From an uncultured Oscillospiraceae bacterium (lineage in GTDB: Bacteria > Bacillota > Clostridia > Oscillospirales > Oscillospiraceae), in NCBI GenBank assembly GCA_944385035.1, contig CALWVV010000005.1, positions 62,001-126,000 on the forward strand: a DNA stretch of 64,000 nucleotides. The letters are read 5' to 3'. This document shows positions 8,093-17,206 of the stretch, piece after piece. The notes beneath the pieces were generated by a model. The model was not told the DNA's origin. It made no database searches and saw only the letters and a list, made by a program, of their open reading frames with translations. The translations under genes were made by a program, and so were the position numbers. Position 1 is the first letter of the stretch; the number at the start of each line of letters is the position of its first letter.

Positions 8093-9079
8093 CTAAGAGA
8101 GAAGCTCCAGGGCGGCGGAGAGCTTTTGACGATAGGCGTTGACCGCCTCTTTGGGGGCGGTGATGGTGAGGCTTCCGTCCAGACCCATGAGCCAGCCGAA
8201 AAACTGAGGACTGATGACCACAGGGAGGGTGACGGTGAAGTATTCCTCCCCATCGGGGACCAGGATGACATCCTGGCCAAACCGGTCCCACACAAGGCCC
8301 GCTTTATCCCGGCGGCCCCGGAGGGTGACCTTCCACTCCGGGCCGCTGTACATGCCGAAGTGTTTTTGGCCGTACTGGGCAAGCTGAAAGTCCGGGTACT
8401 GGTCCTTGCCCTCCCGGTTCAGGCAGGTAACGGCGATCTCGGTCATTTTGTCCACCCGGTAGTGGCGCATGTCCCGGTTGGCGTGGTCAAAGGCCACCAG
8501 ATAGTAGTTTTCACTGTTCCAGATGAGCCCATAGGGGGAGACCACATAGCGCTTTCCCTCCCGGCGAAAGACCTTCTGCCGGGTGATATCATAGTCAAAA
8601 TATTTAAAGGTGATGGCCCTTTGGGCGGCAATGGCGGTGTGGAGCTTGTCCACATTATAATAGATGCTCTCGTTCATGACCTTGATCCGCCCGGAGACAT
8701 AGACCTGGCGCTGAAGCTGGCCCGCCTGGTGGATGCTGGCCAGAGACTCCAGCTTGCGGATGAGCGCGTCACTCTTTTTCTGGGTGATGAAGCGGGAGGA
8801 CTGGACTGCGTCCATGAGAAGTTTTACCTCGGGGAGCTCAAAGTCCCGGCTGCCGATGAACCAACCGGGAGTTTTGCCCTTCCGGCACTGCACATCCAGG
8901 CCGAACAGCCGCAAAGCCTCCAGGTCGTCATAGATGCTCTTGCGTTCGGCCTTGATGTCCTCCCGTGCCAGGGCCTCAATGATCTGGGCCACGGTAAGGG
9001 GGTGATCCTCGTCCGTCTGCCGAAGGAGCATGCGGGCCAGGTGGAGCAGCTTTGTTTTTTGGTTGGAGCTTTTTGCCAT
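8093..9079 (-). CDS. WYL-domain transcriptional regulator
   Basis: 328 residues. An N-terminal winged helix-turn-helix (about 8-75; LTVAQIIEALAREDIKAERKSIYDDLEALRLFG) is typical of DeoR-like WYL proteins. The central WYL domain (about 145-225) contains ITFKYFDYD and KRYVVSPYGLIWNSENYYLVAFD, followed by a WCX-like C-terminal extension (about 235-325). Such proteins are DNA-binding regulators that sense a ligand, often nucleic-acid fragments or nucleotides. No target is evident from its neighbours. A gap of 64 bases separates it from the ArsC-like gene. Confidence 0.9.
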   Translation of the reverse strand: MAKSSNQKTKLLHLARMLLRQTDEDHPLTVAQIIEALAREDIKAERKSIYDDLEALRLFGLDVQCRKGKTPGWFIGSRDFELPEVKLLMDAVQSSRFITQKKSDALIRKLESLASIHQAGQLQRQVYVSGRIKVMNESIYYNVDKLHTAIAAQRAITFKYFDYDITRQKVFRREGKRYVVSPYGLIWNSENYYLVAFDHANRDMRHYRVDKMTEIAVTCLNREGKDQYPDFQLAQYGQKHFGMYSGPEWKVTLRGRRDKAGLVWDRFGQDVILVPDGEEYFTVTLPVVISPQFFGWLMGLDGSLTITAPKEAVNAYRQKLSAALELLS

Positions 9080-9143
9080 AAAACCTTCCTCCTTTTCCCA
9101 TTTCCTTCAGCTTAGCAGGAGAGCTGTCCCATAAACTGTACTT

Positions 9144-9476
9144 TTATTTCCAGTCCGCCCAGACCTCCGGGCAGTAGCCCACGGTGGCCTGCTTTCCGTT
9201 GCGGACGATGGGGGTGCGCAGAAGGGTGGGGTCCTCATAGAGCTTTTCCAGCTTTGCCTGGTCCCCAGCCAGGTAGGAGAGAAGGACGGCGTCGGGGTGG
9301 CCGGGGTCGATCAGGTTATCCAGCCCCACCGCGTTTTTTACGCTGGTGAGTTCTCCCAAACTCATGCCGTATTTTTTCACATCCACGGCCTGAAACTTGA
9401 TCCGGCGCTCTTTAAACCAGCGCTCAGCTTTTTTGGTGTCAAAGCACTTGCTTTTTCCGAAAATCTGAATGTTCAT
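9144..9476 (-). CDS. ArsC/Spx family thioredoxin-fold protein
   Basis: 110 residues starting MNIQIFGKSKCFDTKKAERWF, the thioredoxin-like fold with a single N-terminal cysteine (C11) seen in the arsenate reductase/Spx superfamily, and the conserved LLRTPIVRNGKQATVGY near the C-terminus. No arsenic genes are nearby, so detoxification is not implied; a small redox or regulatory role is as likely. The ATG at 9476 overlaps the stop of the DUF1653 gene by 4 bases (ATGA), indicating translational coupling, and is preceded by GGTGGAGG. Confidence 0.85.
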   Translation of the reverse strand: MNIQIFGKSKCFDTKKAERWFKERRIKFQAVDVKKYGMSLGELTSVKNAVGLDNLIDPGHPDAVLLSYLAGDQAKLEKLYEDPTLLRTPIVRNGKQATVGYCPEVWADWK

Positions 9477-9691
9477 ACCGTTTCCTCCACCAGAACAAAC
9501 CGGGGGCCGGAATAACCGTCGCGCTGCACATGCTCGCTCCACATAGCAGCCGGGCGGACCCACAGGCCGCCTTCGCCGTACAGGGCCCGGTAGACCACCA
9601 TAGGTTCCTGCGTTTCCGAGTGGAGGGCCGTGCCCAGCACCTCATATTCTCCGCCCTTAAAGTGGCGGTAGCGTCCGGGACGGATGTCCAT
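9473..9691 (-). CDS. DUF1653 domain protein
   Basis: 72 residues, MDIRPGRYRHFKGGEYEVLGTA onward, the short all-beta DUF1653 fold (RYRHFKG.EYEVLG, EPMVVYRALYG, WVRPAAMWSEHV). Its function is unknown. The ATG at 9691 lies 7 bases after AGGAGG; an ATG two codons upstream would touch the ribosome binding site. It is co-translated with the ArsC-like gene through a 4-base overlap. Confidence 0.87.
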   Translation of the reverse strand: MDIRPGRYRHFKGGEYEVLGTALHSETQEPMVVYRALYGEGGLWVRPAAMWSEHVQRDGYSGPRFVLVEETV

Positions 9692-9831
9692 AACCATTCC
9701 TCCTGAGGCAGTTCTGCACTGTTTTTTAATCAAAGTTGAGAAAAGTATACCATAGTTTGTCCTTCGGAACAAGTGACACGGCGGGAATGAAGGTCCATGT
9801 CCGGTGCCATACTATTGAAAAATCAGAAAGG

Positions 9832-12204
9832 ATGGACAACGGCGTGAAGGCAGTGATTATGGCGGGCGGAGAGGGCACGCGGCTTCGGCCTCTGTCCCTG
9901 GGCAGACCAAAACCCATGACCCCGCTGTTTGGCAGGCCCGTGATGGAACACATCATCCATCTGCTTCGGGAGCAGGGGATTTGTGAGATCTGCGTGACCC
10001 TCTGCTACCAACCCCAGGTGGTGATGGACTACTTTGGAAGCGGAGAGCAGCTGGGGGTACAACTGACGTATTTTGTGGAGGAGAAGCCCCTGGGCACGGC
10101 GGGGAGTGTGAAAAACTGCGCCGAGTATCTGGGCAAGGAAGATTTTTTGGTCATCGGCGGGGACTGTGTATGTGATTTGAAGCTGTCCCAGGCGGTGGAG
10201 GCCCACCGGAAGAAGGGGGCCCAGGCCACGTTGGTGCTGTACCACCATGAAACGCCTCTGGAATATGGACTGGTGGTCACGGGGCAGGACGGTATGGTGG
10301 AGCGGTTTGTGGAAAAGCCCGGCTGGGGGCAGGTGGTCACCGACCAGATCAACACCGGGATCTATATCCTTTCTCCGGAGGTTTTAAACCGAATTCCGGA
10401 GGGGAAACCGTGGGATTTCGGCAAGGACCTCTTTCCCGCCATGCTCCGGGAGGGAAAGACCATTGCAGGCTGTCCGCTGGAGGGCTATTGGTGTGACATG
10501 GGGGACTGCGGTGCCTATCTGGACTGCGTCCGTGCCGTTTTGGACGGCAAAGCAGGGCTGGAGCTGGGGCTGACCCGGCGGGGTGACCACCTCTGGGCCG
10601 CCCAGCCGGTCCCTGCTGGAGTGACGGTGGAGGGCCCCTGTTGGATTGGAGCGGGAGTCAAGCTGGGAACTGGGGCGGTGATCGGCCCCTATACCGTGCT
10701 GGGCGACGGAGTCGAAGTAGGGGCCCAGGCCGTGGTCCGGCAAAGCGTGCTGCTGGAGGGAGCCAGTGCCGGAGAGCAGTCTTCCCTTCAAGGGGCGCTG
10801 CTGTGCCAAAATGCGGCGGTCCAAAAGCGGGCAGTGCTTCATCAGGGGGCGGTGCTGGGAGAAAACGCCCTGGTGGAGGAGGACGGTGAGCTGCTGGAAC
10901 GGGTGCGCCTGTGGCCGGGGCAGTGTGCCCCCGCCGGCTGCCGGCTGGCCCACTCGGTGACCGGGGGCTGCCAAAAGGGAACGCTGCGCTTTGGAGACAG
11001 CGGTGTGATCCAGGGTGTGCTGGGGGAGGACCTGGGTCCCGAGGCCCTGGTGACCCTGGGGGGGATCCTGGGGGCAGAGGGAAAGGTGGGCGTGGGCTGC
11101 TCCCGTACTCCGGGGGCCCGCATGCTGGCACGGGCGGCAGTAGCGGGAGTGGCCGCCGTGGGCGGCGATGTGGTGGCCCACAGCCTGGACAGCCCCGTAC
11201 AGGGGGCAGGAGCGGGGGTGCTGCTGAAGCTGCCCATCTCGCTGTTTGTGGAGGAGCAGGAGGGCAAGGTCTATCTCCATGTGTTTGACTGCTCCGGCTT
11301 ACCCCTCACACGGGATGGGGAGCGGAAGATTGAGCAGGCCCTGCTGCGGGAGGAGCTGCATCTGGTGCGCAGCGGCCGGGTGGGGCGCCTGACCCCCAGT
11401 GCGCTGACCCCCCAGGAGTGGGGACTGTGGACGGCCCGGCAGGCAGGTCTGCGCCGCCCTGCCCTGCGGCGGCTCACTGTGGCGGTGGGACGGGAGACGG
11501 CGGAGGACCGGGCACTGTGTGAGGCGCTGTCTGCCCTGGGGTGTATTCTGGAGGAACAGTGGCGGCCGGGAATTGTGGCCTTTCACGCAGAAAAGGGAGG
11601 CTTTCGCCTGAGTGCCCAGGACGAAAAGGGGACCTTTGTGGACAGTGGACAGCTGCTGACCCTGGCCGCTCTCATTGAGATGGAAAACGGCGCAGGGACG
11701 GCGGCGGTACCGGCGGGAGCCAGTGCCGCGGTGGAGCTGGTAGCTGCCGGGTATGGGGGGAAGGTGCTCCGCCTGGACCGGGATGGCGCCCAGGCCCGAG
11801 CGCTGTACGCAGCACAGCCCTGGTTCCGGGAGGCCCCGGCGGCAGCGGTGCGCATCTGTTCCCGGATGGGGGTGTCCGGGCAGAAGCTGGAGAGCCTGGT
11901 GGCCAAAACCCCCCGCTTTTCCGCCTGGCGGCGGGAAGTTCCCCTTACCTCCGACCGGGGAAGGGTCATGCAGGCCCTGGCCAGAGAACAGAGCCGCCGC
12001 TCCGATGGAGACGGGCTCCGGGTGCGTGCAGGCGGGGGCTGGGTGTACCTCACTCCCATGGCCCGGCGCTCCGCTTTGCGGATTCTGGCGGAGGGACCGG
12101 ATTTGGAACTGGCCGCCGAACTGTGCGACCTGTATGCGGGGCGTGCAGCGGAACTGGACCGGGAAATTTCTGAGCAATGTGCCCAAGAGGGAGACAAGAA
12201 GTGA
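9832..12204 (+). CDS. Sugar-1-phosphate nucleotidyltransferase fused to a degenerate phosphomannomutase domain
   Basis: About 790 residues in three parts. The N-terminal nucleotidyltransferase (about 1-235) has the nucleotide-binding signature MAGGEGTRLRPLSLGRPKPM and GGDCVCDL. A left-handed beta-helix of hexapeptide repeats follows (about 255-365). The C-terminal region (about 370-785) is colinear with phosphomannomutase (RFGDSG, ARMLARAAVAGVAAVGGDVV), but the catalytic phosphoserine loop (usually TASHNP) is missing and reads LFVEEQEGKVY. The first domain should make GDP-mannose or a similar NDP-sugar; the second is probably inactive or regulatory. The start is uncertain: AGAAAGG abuts ATG 9832, and GTG 9844 (VKAVIMAGG) is better spaced. 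Confidence 0.85.
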   Translation: MDNGVKAVIMAGGEGTRLRPLSLGRPKPMTPLFGRPVMEHIIHLLREQGICEICVTLCYQPQVVMDYFGSGEQLGVQLTYFVEEKPLGTAGSVKNCAEYLGKEDFLVIGGDCVCDLKLSQAVEAHRKKGAQATLVLYHHETPLEYGLVVTGQDGMVERFVEKPGWGQVVTDQINTGIYILSPEVLNRIPEGKPWDFGKDLFPAMLREGKTIAGCPLEGYWCDMGDCGAYLDCVRAVLDGKAGLELGLTRRGDHLWAAQPVPAGVTVEGPCWIGAGVKLGTGAVIGPYTVLGDGVEVGAQAVVRQSVLLEGASAGEQSSLQGALLCQNAAVQKRAVLHQGAVLGENALVEEDGELLERVRLWPGQCAPAGCRLAHSVTGGCQKGTLRFGDSGVIQGVLGEDLGPEALVTLGGILGAEGKVGVGCSRTPGARMLARAAVAGVAAVGGDVVAHSLDSPVQGAGAGVLLKLPISLFVEEQEGKVYLHVFDCSGLPLTRDGERKIEQALLREELHLVRSGRVGRLTPSALTPQEWGLWTARQAGLRRPALRRLTVAVGRETAEDRALCEALSALGCILEEQWRPGIVAFHAEKGGFRLSAQDEKGTFVDSGQLLTLAALIEMENGAGTAAVPAGASAAVELVAAGYGGKVLRLDRDGAQARALYAAQPWFREAPAAAVRICSRMGVSGQKLESLVAKTPRFSAWRREVPLTSDRGRVMQALAREQSRRSDGDGLRVRAGGGWVYLTPMARRSALRILAEGPDLELAAELCDLYAGRAAELDREISEQCAQEGDKK

Positions 12205-12584
12205 CACATTTGTTCTCGAGAAAGCGATAGTATACTTTTGCGGGAAAGTGTGGTATACTAAACTGACAATGATTGGTTTATACGCGAAGGGGCCGGGCAA
12301 AAGGCCCGCCCCCGCGTTTAAATATTTTCCGGGCACCAGAACCGTAGAGAACAGGCGGGGACGGACCTGGGCACAAGAGGACAGAGAACACCAGGGCGAA
12401 GGGGGCAGCCGCTCCATCCGGCGAGGCAGGGCCGGGAGGGAGGGCAGTCCTTCGTCTTGCCGCTGTGCGATCGGCACAGCGCTTTTGTCATGGGTTTTTC
12501 TGTCCGAGTACATCAAAAGGTCCCGGCCGCAAAAACTGCGAGCCAGCGGACAAGGATTGTGAAATGGAAAAATAAGGAGTTATT
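12205..12584 (+). promoter_or_regulatory. Long leader of the RNase J gene with promoter and hairpin
   Basis: 380 bases without a gene. An extended -10 (TGGTATACT, 12251-12259) marks a likely promoter, with a second TATACT at 12231-12236 and no good -35 for either. The transcript would carry a leader of over 300 bases rich in purines. A GCTGTGC/GCACAGC hairpin (12462-12468 with 12474-12480) followed by GCTTTTG, 100 bases before the start codon, resembles a weak terminator or a processing site. RNase J and RNase E genes are often self-regulated through their leaders, so a control element here is plausible but unproven. Confidence 0.5.
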
Positions 12585-14243
12585 ATGGCAGAAAAACTGA
12601 AAATTATCTCTCTGGGCGGTCTCAATGAGATCGGCAAGAACCTCACGGTTTACGAGTACGGCAACGACATTGTGGTGGTAGACTGCGGCATGGGCTTCCC
12701 CGATGACGACATGTACGGCATCGACGTGGTCATCCCCGATGTGACCTATCTCATCAAGAACCAGCAGAAGATCCGGGGCATCTTTATTACCCACGGCCAT
12801 GAGGACCACATCGGGGCCCTGCCCTATGTGCTGCGCTCCATCAAGGCCCCCATCTATGCCACCCGCATGAGCGCGGGGCTCATCAAGCTGAAGCTGGAGG
12901 AGCACCGCCTGCTGGACAAGACCAAGCTCATCACCTGTGAGGCCGGAGACGTGGTGAAGGCGGGGCGGTTCTCCGTGGAGTTTATCCATGTGAACCACTC
13001 CATTGCCGACGCGGTGGCCTTTGCCATCAAGTGCCCGGCGGGCACCTGCGTGCATACCGGCGACTTTAAGATCGACACCACCCCCATTCAGGGCGGTATG
13101 ATGGACCTGGCAAGGCTGGGAGAACTGGGCAAGGAGGGGGTTCTGGCCCTGCTGGCCGACTCCACCAATGTGGAGCGCCCTGGCTATACCCGCAGCGAGC
13201 GCAGCGTAGGGGCCTCCTTCGATGCCCTGTTCCGGGGCTGTGAGGAGCGCATCATTGTCACCACCTTCGCTTCCAACGTAGACCGGATCCAGCAGATTAT
13301 CGATGTGGCCGCCCGGTATGGGCGGAAGGTGGCCGTCACCGGCCGGAGCATGGAGAACGCCATGAAGGTGTCCTCTGAGCTGGGCTATATGAACATCCCC
13401 GACGGGATTTTGATGGACTTAAACCACATCCGCTCCCTGCCGAAGAACCGGGTGTGTATCATCACCACCGGAAGCCAGGGAGAGACCATGTCCGCCCTGA
13501 CCCGGATGGCCTTCAATACCCACCGGCAGGTGGACCTGCTCCCCGGCGACCGGGTGATCATCTCCGCCAGTGCCATTCCCGGCAATGAGAACGCCATCGG
13601 CAACGTGATCAACGAGCTCTACCGCCGGGGTGTGGAGGTGATGAACGAGCGGGAGCGGGCCCTCCACGTGTCCGGCCACGCCTGCCAGGAGGAACTGAAG
13701 ATCGTCCACGCCCTGGTCAAGCCCAAGTTTTTTATCCCCGTCCACGGGGAACAGCGTATGCTCCAGATCCATGGCAAGCTGGCCCAGGAGATGGGGATGC
13801 ACCCCAATAACATCATCATCAGCGACATCGGCAAGGTGATCGAGTTCTCCCCCAAGGGGGCCAAGATCACCGGCTCGGTCACCGCCGGCCAGGTCTTTGT
13901 GGATGGCTACGGTGTGGGCGACGTGGGCAGCGTGGTTCTCCGGGACCGGCGGCACCTGGCCCAGGACGGTGTCATCGTGGTGGTGCTCTCCATGTCCGGA
14001 GAGGACGGGAGCCTGGTGTCCGGTCCGGACATCATCACCCGCGGCTTTGTGTATGTGAAGGAGTCTGAGGGGTTGATGGAGGAGCTGCGCCAGGTGGCTA
14101 TGGAGGCCATTGAGAGCGTGGATGTGCGCTACGCCACCGACTGGTCGGCCATCAAGAGCGCCATTAAGGGCGATCTGTCCGGCTACCTCTATAAAAAGAC
14201 CAAGCGCTCCCCCATGATCCTGCCGGTGATCATGGAGGTTTAA
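12585..14243 (+). CDS. rnj: Ribonuclease J
   Basis: 552 residues of the metallo-beta-lactamase/beta-CASP family, the 5'-3' exo- and endoribonuclease of Gram-positive RNA decay and processing. The metal-binding motif THGHEDHIGALPY (about residues 73-85) and HTGDFKID supply the zinc ligands. The beta-CASP region contains LLADSTNVERPGYTRSE and VTGRSMENAM, and HVSGHACQEELK and PVHGEQRML complete the site. The C-terminal domain (about 455-552) ends KKTKRSPMILPVIMEV. Length is usual. ATG 12585 follows TAAGGAG. It stands alone after a long leader and before a bidirectional terminator. Confidence 0.96.
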   Translation: MAEKLKIISLGGLNEIGKNLTVYEYGNDIVVVDCGMGFPDDDMYGIDVVIPDVTYLIKNQQKIRGIFITHGHEDHIGALPYVLRSIKAPIYATRMSAGLIKLKLEEHRLLDKTKLITCEAGDVVKAGRFSVEFIHVNHSIADAVAFAIKCPAGTCVHTGDFKIDTTPIQGGMMDLARLGELGKEGVLALLADSTNVERPGYTRSERSVGASFDALFRGCEERIIVTTFASNVDRIQQIIDVAARYGRKVAVTGRSMENAMKVSSELGYMNIPDGILMDLNHIRSLPKNRVCIITTGSQGETMSALTRMAFNTHRQVDLLPGDRVIISASAIPGNENAIGNVINELYRRGVEVMNERERALHVSGHACQEELKIVHALVKPKFFIPVHGEQRMLQIHGKLAQEMGMHPNNIIISDIGKVIEFSPKGAKITGSVTAGQVFVDGYGVGDVGSVVLRDRRHLAQDGVIVVVLSMSGEDGSLVSGPDIITRGFVYVKESEGLMEELRQVAMEAIESVDVRYATDWSAIKSAIKGDLSGYLYKKTKRSPMILPVIMEV

Positions 14244-14252
14244 GAAAAAGAG

Positions 14253-14290
14253 AAGCCCCTGCCTTTGAGAGGGATCAAAGGCAGGGGCTT
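14253..14290. terminator. Bidirectional terminator between rnj and ilvD
   Basis: A perfect 16-bp stem (14253-14268 with 14275-14290) with a purine-rich A-run on one side and GTTTA on the other, serving convergent rnj and ilvD. Confidence 0.88.
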
Positions 14291-14366
14291 GTTTATGTCC
14301 TCATGCTGCCTGGGATATTGGCACAGAGGAAAGAAGAGAGAGGGGGCGTATGAAAAACTGCGGCGC

Positions 14367-16028
14367 TTATTCCAAAATGGCGCCCTTATCAGCGGAGGAG
14401 ACCAGCTTGGCGTACCGGGCCAGATAGCCGGTTTTGATCTTGGGCTCGGGGCAGACCCACCGGGCCCTACGGTCAGCCAAAACGGCCTCGTCCACGTTCA
14501 GTGTGATGGAGTGGTTGGGAATGTCAATGGCGATGAGGTCGCCCTCCTCCACCAGGCCGATGGGGCCGCCGGAGGCCGCCTCCGGGGAGACGTGGCCGAT
14601 GGAGGCACCGCGGGTGGCGCCGGAGAAGCGGCCGTCGGTAATCAGGGCCACGTCCTTGTCCAGGCCCATGCCTGCAATGGCGGAGGTGGGGTTGAGCATC
14701 TCCCGCATGCCGGGGCCGCCCTTGGGGCCCTCGTAGCGGATGACCACCACGTCGCCGGCCACGATCTTGCCGGCATAGATGGCCTCGATGGCCTCATCCT
14801 CAGAGTTGAAGACCCGTGCGGGGCCCTGGTGGACCATCATCTCGGGAGCCACGGCAGACTGCTTTACTACACAGCCGTTGGGGGCCAGGTTGCCTTTCAG
14901 AACGGCGATGCCGCCGGTCTTGGAGTAGGGATTGTCAATGGGACGGATGATCTCCGGGTTGCGGTTCACCGCCCCAGCCAGGTTTTCTGCCACCGTCTTG
15001 CCGGTACAGGTCATGAGGCTGGTGTCCAGCAGGCCGGCCTTGGCAAGCTCGGCCATGACGGCGTACACGCCGCCCGCCCGGTCCAGATCCTCCATGTAGG
15101 TGTCCCCGGCGGGAGCCAGGTGGCAAAGGTTGGGGGTCTTTTCCGAGATTTCGTTGGCCATGTCGAAGGAGAGCTCGATGCCGCACTCGTGGGCGATGGC
15201 AGGCAGGTGGAGCATGGTATTGGTGGAGCAGCCCAGGGCCATGTCAATGGTCTCGGCGTTGTGGAAGGCAGCCTGGGTCATAATGTCCCGTGGACGGATA
15301 TTCTTTTCTACCAGCTCCATGATCTGCATGCCCGCGTGCTTGGCCAGGCGCAGCCGGGCGGAGTAGACAGCGGGGATGGTGCCGTTGCCGGGGAGGCCCA
15401 TGCCGATGGCCTCGGTGAGGCAGTTCATGGAATTAGCGGTGTACATGCCCGAACAGGAGCCGCAGGTGGGACAGGCGTTCTGCTCATATTCCTCCACACC
15501 CGCCTCGTCCAGCTTGCCGGCGTAGTAGGCACCTACCGCCTCAAACATGTGGCTGAGGCAGGTGCGCCGGCCGTTATTCAGGGTGCCGGCCATCATGGGG
15601 CCGCCGGAGACAAAGATGGTGGGGATGTTCACCCGTGCGGCGGCCATGAGCAGACCGGGGACGTTCTTGTCGCAGTTGGGGATCATCACCAGGCCGTCAA
15701 ACTGGTGGGCCATGGCCATGGCTTCCGTGGAGTCGGCAATGAGGTCGCGGGTGACCAGGGAATACTTCATACCCACGTGGCCCATGGCAATGCCATCACA
15801 CACGGCGATGGCGGGAAACTCCACGGGAGTGCCGCCGGCGGCGCGGATGCCGGCCTTGACCGCCTGGGCAATCTTGTCCAGGCTCATGTGGCCGGGGACA
15901 ATTTCGTTGTAGGAGCATACCACGCCAATGAGAGGGCGCTCCAGTTCCTCCTTGGTGTAGCCCAGGGCATAGAGCAGGGAGCGGTTGGGGGCCGCGGGGA
16001 CGCCTTTTTTTACAACATCCGAACGCAT
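14367..16028 (-). CDS. ilvD: Dihydroxy-acid dehydratase
   Basis: 553 residues, the full length of the IlvD/Edd family. The enzyme dehydrates 2,3-dihydroxyisovalerate and 2,3-dihydroxy-3-methylvalerate to the keto acids for valine, leucine and isoleucine. Fe-S ligands are visible in PNCDKNVPG and [26 protein letters not shown] and [20 protein letters not shown] are family signatures. ATG 16028 follows CAGGAGG. It is separated from the T-box ilv operon and is transcribed divergently from a FadR-type regulator whose intergenic region has repeated TGTCTGA motifs, so it is probably controlled apart from ilvBNC. Confidence 0.97.
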   Translation of the reverse strand: MRSDVVKKGVPAAPNRSLLYALGYTKEELERPLIGVVCSYNEIVPGHMSLDKIAQAVKAGIRAAGGTPVEFPAIAVCDGIAMGHVGMKYSLVTRDLIADSTEAMAMAHQFDGLVMIPNCDKNVPGLLMAAARVNIPTIFVSGGPMMAGTLNNGRRTCLSHMFEAVGAYYAGKLDEAGVEEYEQNACPTCGSCSGMYTANSMNCLTEAIGMGLPGNGTIPAVYSARLRLAKHAGMQIMELVEKNIRPRDIMTQAAFHNAETIDMALGCSTNTMLHLPAIAHECGIELSFDMANEISEKTPNLCHLAPAGDTYMEDLDRAGGVYAVMAELAKAGLLDTSLMTCTGKTVAENLAGAVNRNPEIIRPIDNPYSKTGGIAVLKGNLAPNGCVVKQSAVAPEMMVHQGPARVFNSEDEAIEAIYAGKIVAGDVVVIRYEGPKGGPGMREMLNPTSAIAGMGLDKDVALITDGRFSGATRGASIGHVSPEAASGGPIGLVEEGDLIAIDIPNHSITLNVDEAVLADRRARWVCPEPKIKTGYLARYAKLVSSADKGAILE

Positions 16029-16057
16029 GGGGATGACCTCCTGAAACTAGTAAGAGT

Positions 16058-16116
16058 TGTCTGATTACTCTTGAAATGTCTGACCTTATGCTATATCATA
16101 ATATTACAAATGTCAA
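16058..16116. promoter_or_regulatory. Divergent ilvD / FadR-type regulator promoter region with TGTCTGA repeats
   Basis: For the regulator, TTGAAA (16071-16076), 17 bases and TATCAT (16094-16099) form a plus-strand promoter. For ilvD, TTGACA on the minus strand (16116-16111) faces weak -10 candidates TATAGC or TAGCAT near 16088-16095. TGTCTGA occurs at 16058-16064 and 16077-16083, 19 bases apart; the second lies in the regulator's promoter spacer. These are candidate operators for the adjacent GntR/FadR protein. Confidence 0.55.
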
Positions 16117-16130
16117 GGGGGAGAAGACCC

Positions 16131-16805
16131 ATGCGGGGAAATTTATCCCGCCAGACGGCGGAAACATTGTATCGGATCATCGTGGCCGAGGGACGGGTAG
16201 GCCCTGGGGACAAGCTGCCCAACGAGCTGGAGCTGTCCCGAGAACTGGGTGTGAGCCGGGCTACCCTCCGGGAGGCTATTCAGGCCCTGACTATGCAGGG
16301 GGTGCTGGAGGTCCACCGGGGCCGGGGGACCTTTGTCTCCCGGCAGGTGGGGGAGTTGGAGGACTTTGGTTTTCGCACCCTGGACGGGGTGCGGGGAAAG
16401 CTGCGGGATCTGTTTGAGCTCCGTGCTATGTTCGAACCTGGGGTAGCGGCCCTGGCCTGTGCTCGGGCCAGCCGGGAGGAGCTGACGGAGATCCTGTCTC
16501 TGGGAAAGGATGTGGAGGACTGCATCCGTTCCGGTCGGGACCGGACCCAGGCCGACCGGGACTTTCACGCCGCCATCGTCCGGGCCACCCATAACGAGTT
16601 TATGATGCGTCTGCTGCCCATCATCGGCCAGGCGGTGGAGACGGCCATTGTCTCCGGAGAGCACGGGGATAAGCTGGCCCAGGATACTCTGCGGGATCAC
16701 GCCCTGCTGATGGAATTTTTTGAAAAGCGGGACCCGGCCGGGGCGGAGCACGCCATGGCCATCCATATGCTCCACGCTATGGAGGAAATGGGCTTGGAGA
16801 AATAG
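16131..16805 (+). CDS. FadR/GntR family transcriptional regulator
   Basis: 224 residues. The N-terminal winged helix (about 8-72) has the GntR signature LPNELELSRELGVSRATLREAIQALTMQGVLEVHRGRGTFV in two overlapping blocks. The C-terminal FCD helical ligand-binding domain (about 85-215) shows the metal and acid-binding D...H...H pattern (DRDFHAAIVRATHN, DHALLMEFF, AEHAMAIHML). FadR-subgroup proteins sense small carboxylic acids. ATG 16131 follows AAGGGGGAG at good spacing; upstream ATGs lie in the promoter. Being divergent from ilvD, it may sense a branched-chain intermediate, which is inference. Confidence 0.9.
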   Translation: MRGNLSRQTAETLYRIIVAEGRVGPGDKLPNELELSRELGVSRATLREAIQALTMQGVLEVHRGRGTFVSRQVGELEDFGFRTLDGVRGKLRDLFELRAMFEPGVAALACARASREELTEILSLGKDVEDCIRSGRDRTQADRDFHAAIVRATHNEFMMRLLPIIGQAVETAIVSGEHGDKLAQDTLRDHALLMEFFEKRDPAGAEHAMAIHMLHAMEEMGLEK

Positions 16806-16808
16806 TCG

Positions 16809-16845
16809 AAGGCGGTGGGATTTTTTCCTACCGCCTTGCTTTTTT
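16809..16845 (+). terminator. Terminator of the FadR-type regulator gene
   Basis: An AAGGCGGT...ACCGCCTT stem with a T-rich loop, followed by GCTTTTTTT. Confidence 0.85.
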
Positions 16846-16915
16846 TCCGTTGTCCGTTTATACTTAGTTTAGAAAACGGCGTGTCCTTCCAGGCACGTTT
16901 TTATGGAGGTTATCT

Positions 16916-17206
16916 ATGGCTTACTGTAAACGATGTGGAGCTCCCATCAGCGATCAGGCAATGGTCTGCCCCTCCTGCGGCGAGCCGCAGTACTCGGTGC
17001 CTCCGGTTCAGGACAATGGAGGCCTCGGATGGGGCCTGCTGGGCTGCTGTATCCCCGTTGCCGGACTGGTGCTGTACCTGGTGTGGAAGGATCAGAAACC
17101 GAAAACGGCTAAGGCGGCGGGCATCGGCGCACTGGTGGCGGTGGGCTTGTCCGCGTTCTGGTACTTCGTTGCTCTGGTTGGCGGAATCAGCTTTGCCCTG
17201 TTTTGA
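16916..17206 (+). CDS. Zinc-ribbon membrane protein
   Basis: 96 residues. Two CxxC pairs (YCKRCG, VCPSCG) form an N-terminal zinc ribbon (residues 4-23), followed by a Pro/Gln linker and two predicted membrane helices (about 37-54 and 68-94). Its function is unknown. ATG 16916 follows ATGGAGG. Its stop overlaps the TTG start of the next gene (TTGA), so the two are probably co-translated. Confidence 0.8.
   Translation: MAYCKRCGAPISDQAMVCPSCGEPQYSVPPVQDNGGLGWGLLGCCIPVAGLVLYLVWKDQKPKTAKAAGIGALVAVGLSAFWYFVALVGGISFALF

Noticed and set aside
14265-16064. 599-codon open frame on the plus strand
   Set aside because: It is the antisense shadow of ilvD; composition is Gly/His/Val-rich, without any domain, and it ignores the terminator and the ilvD promoter.
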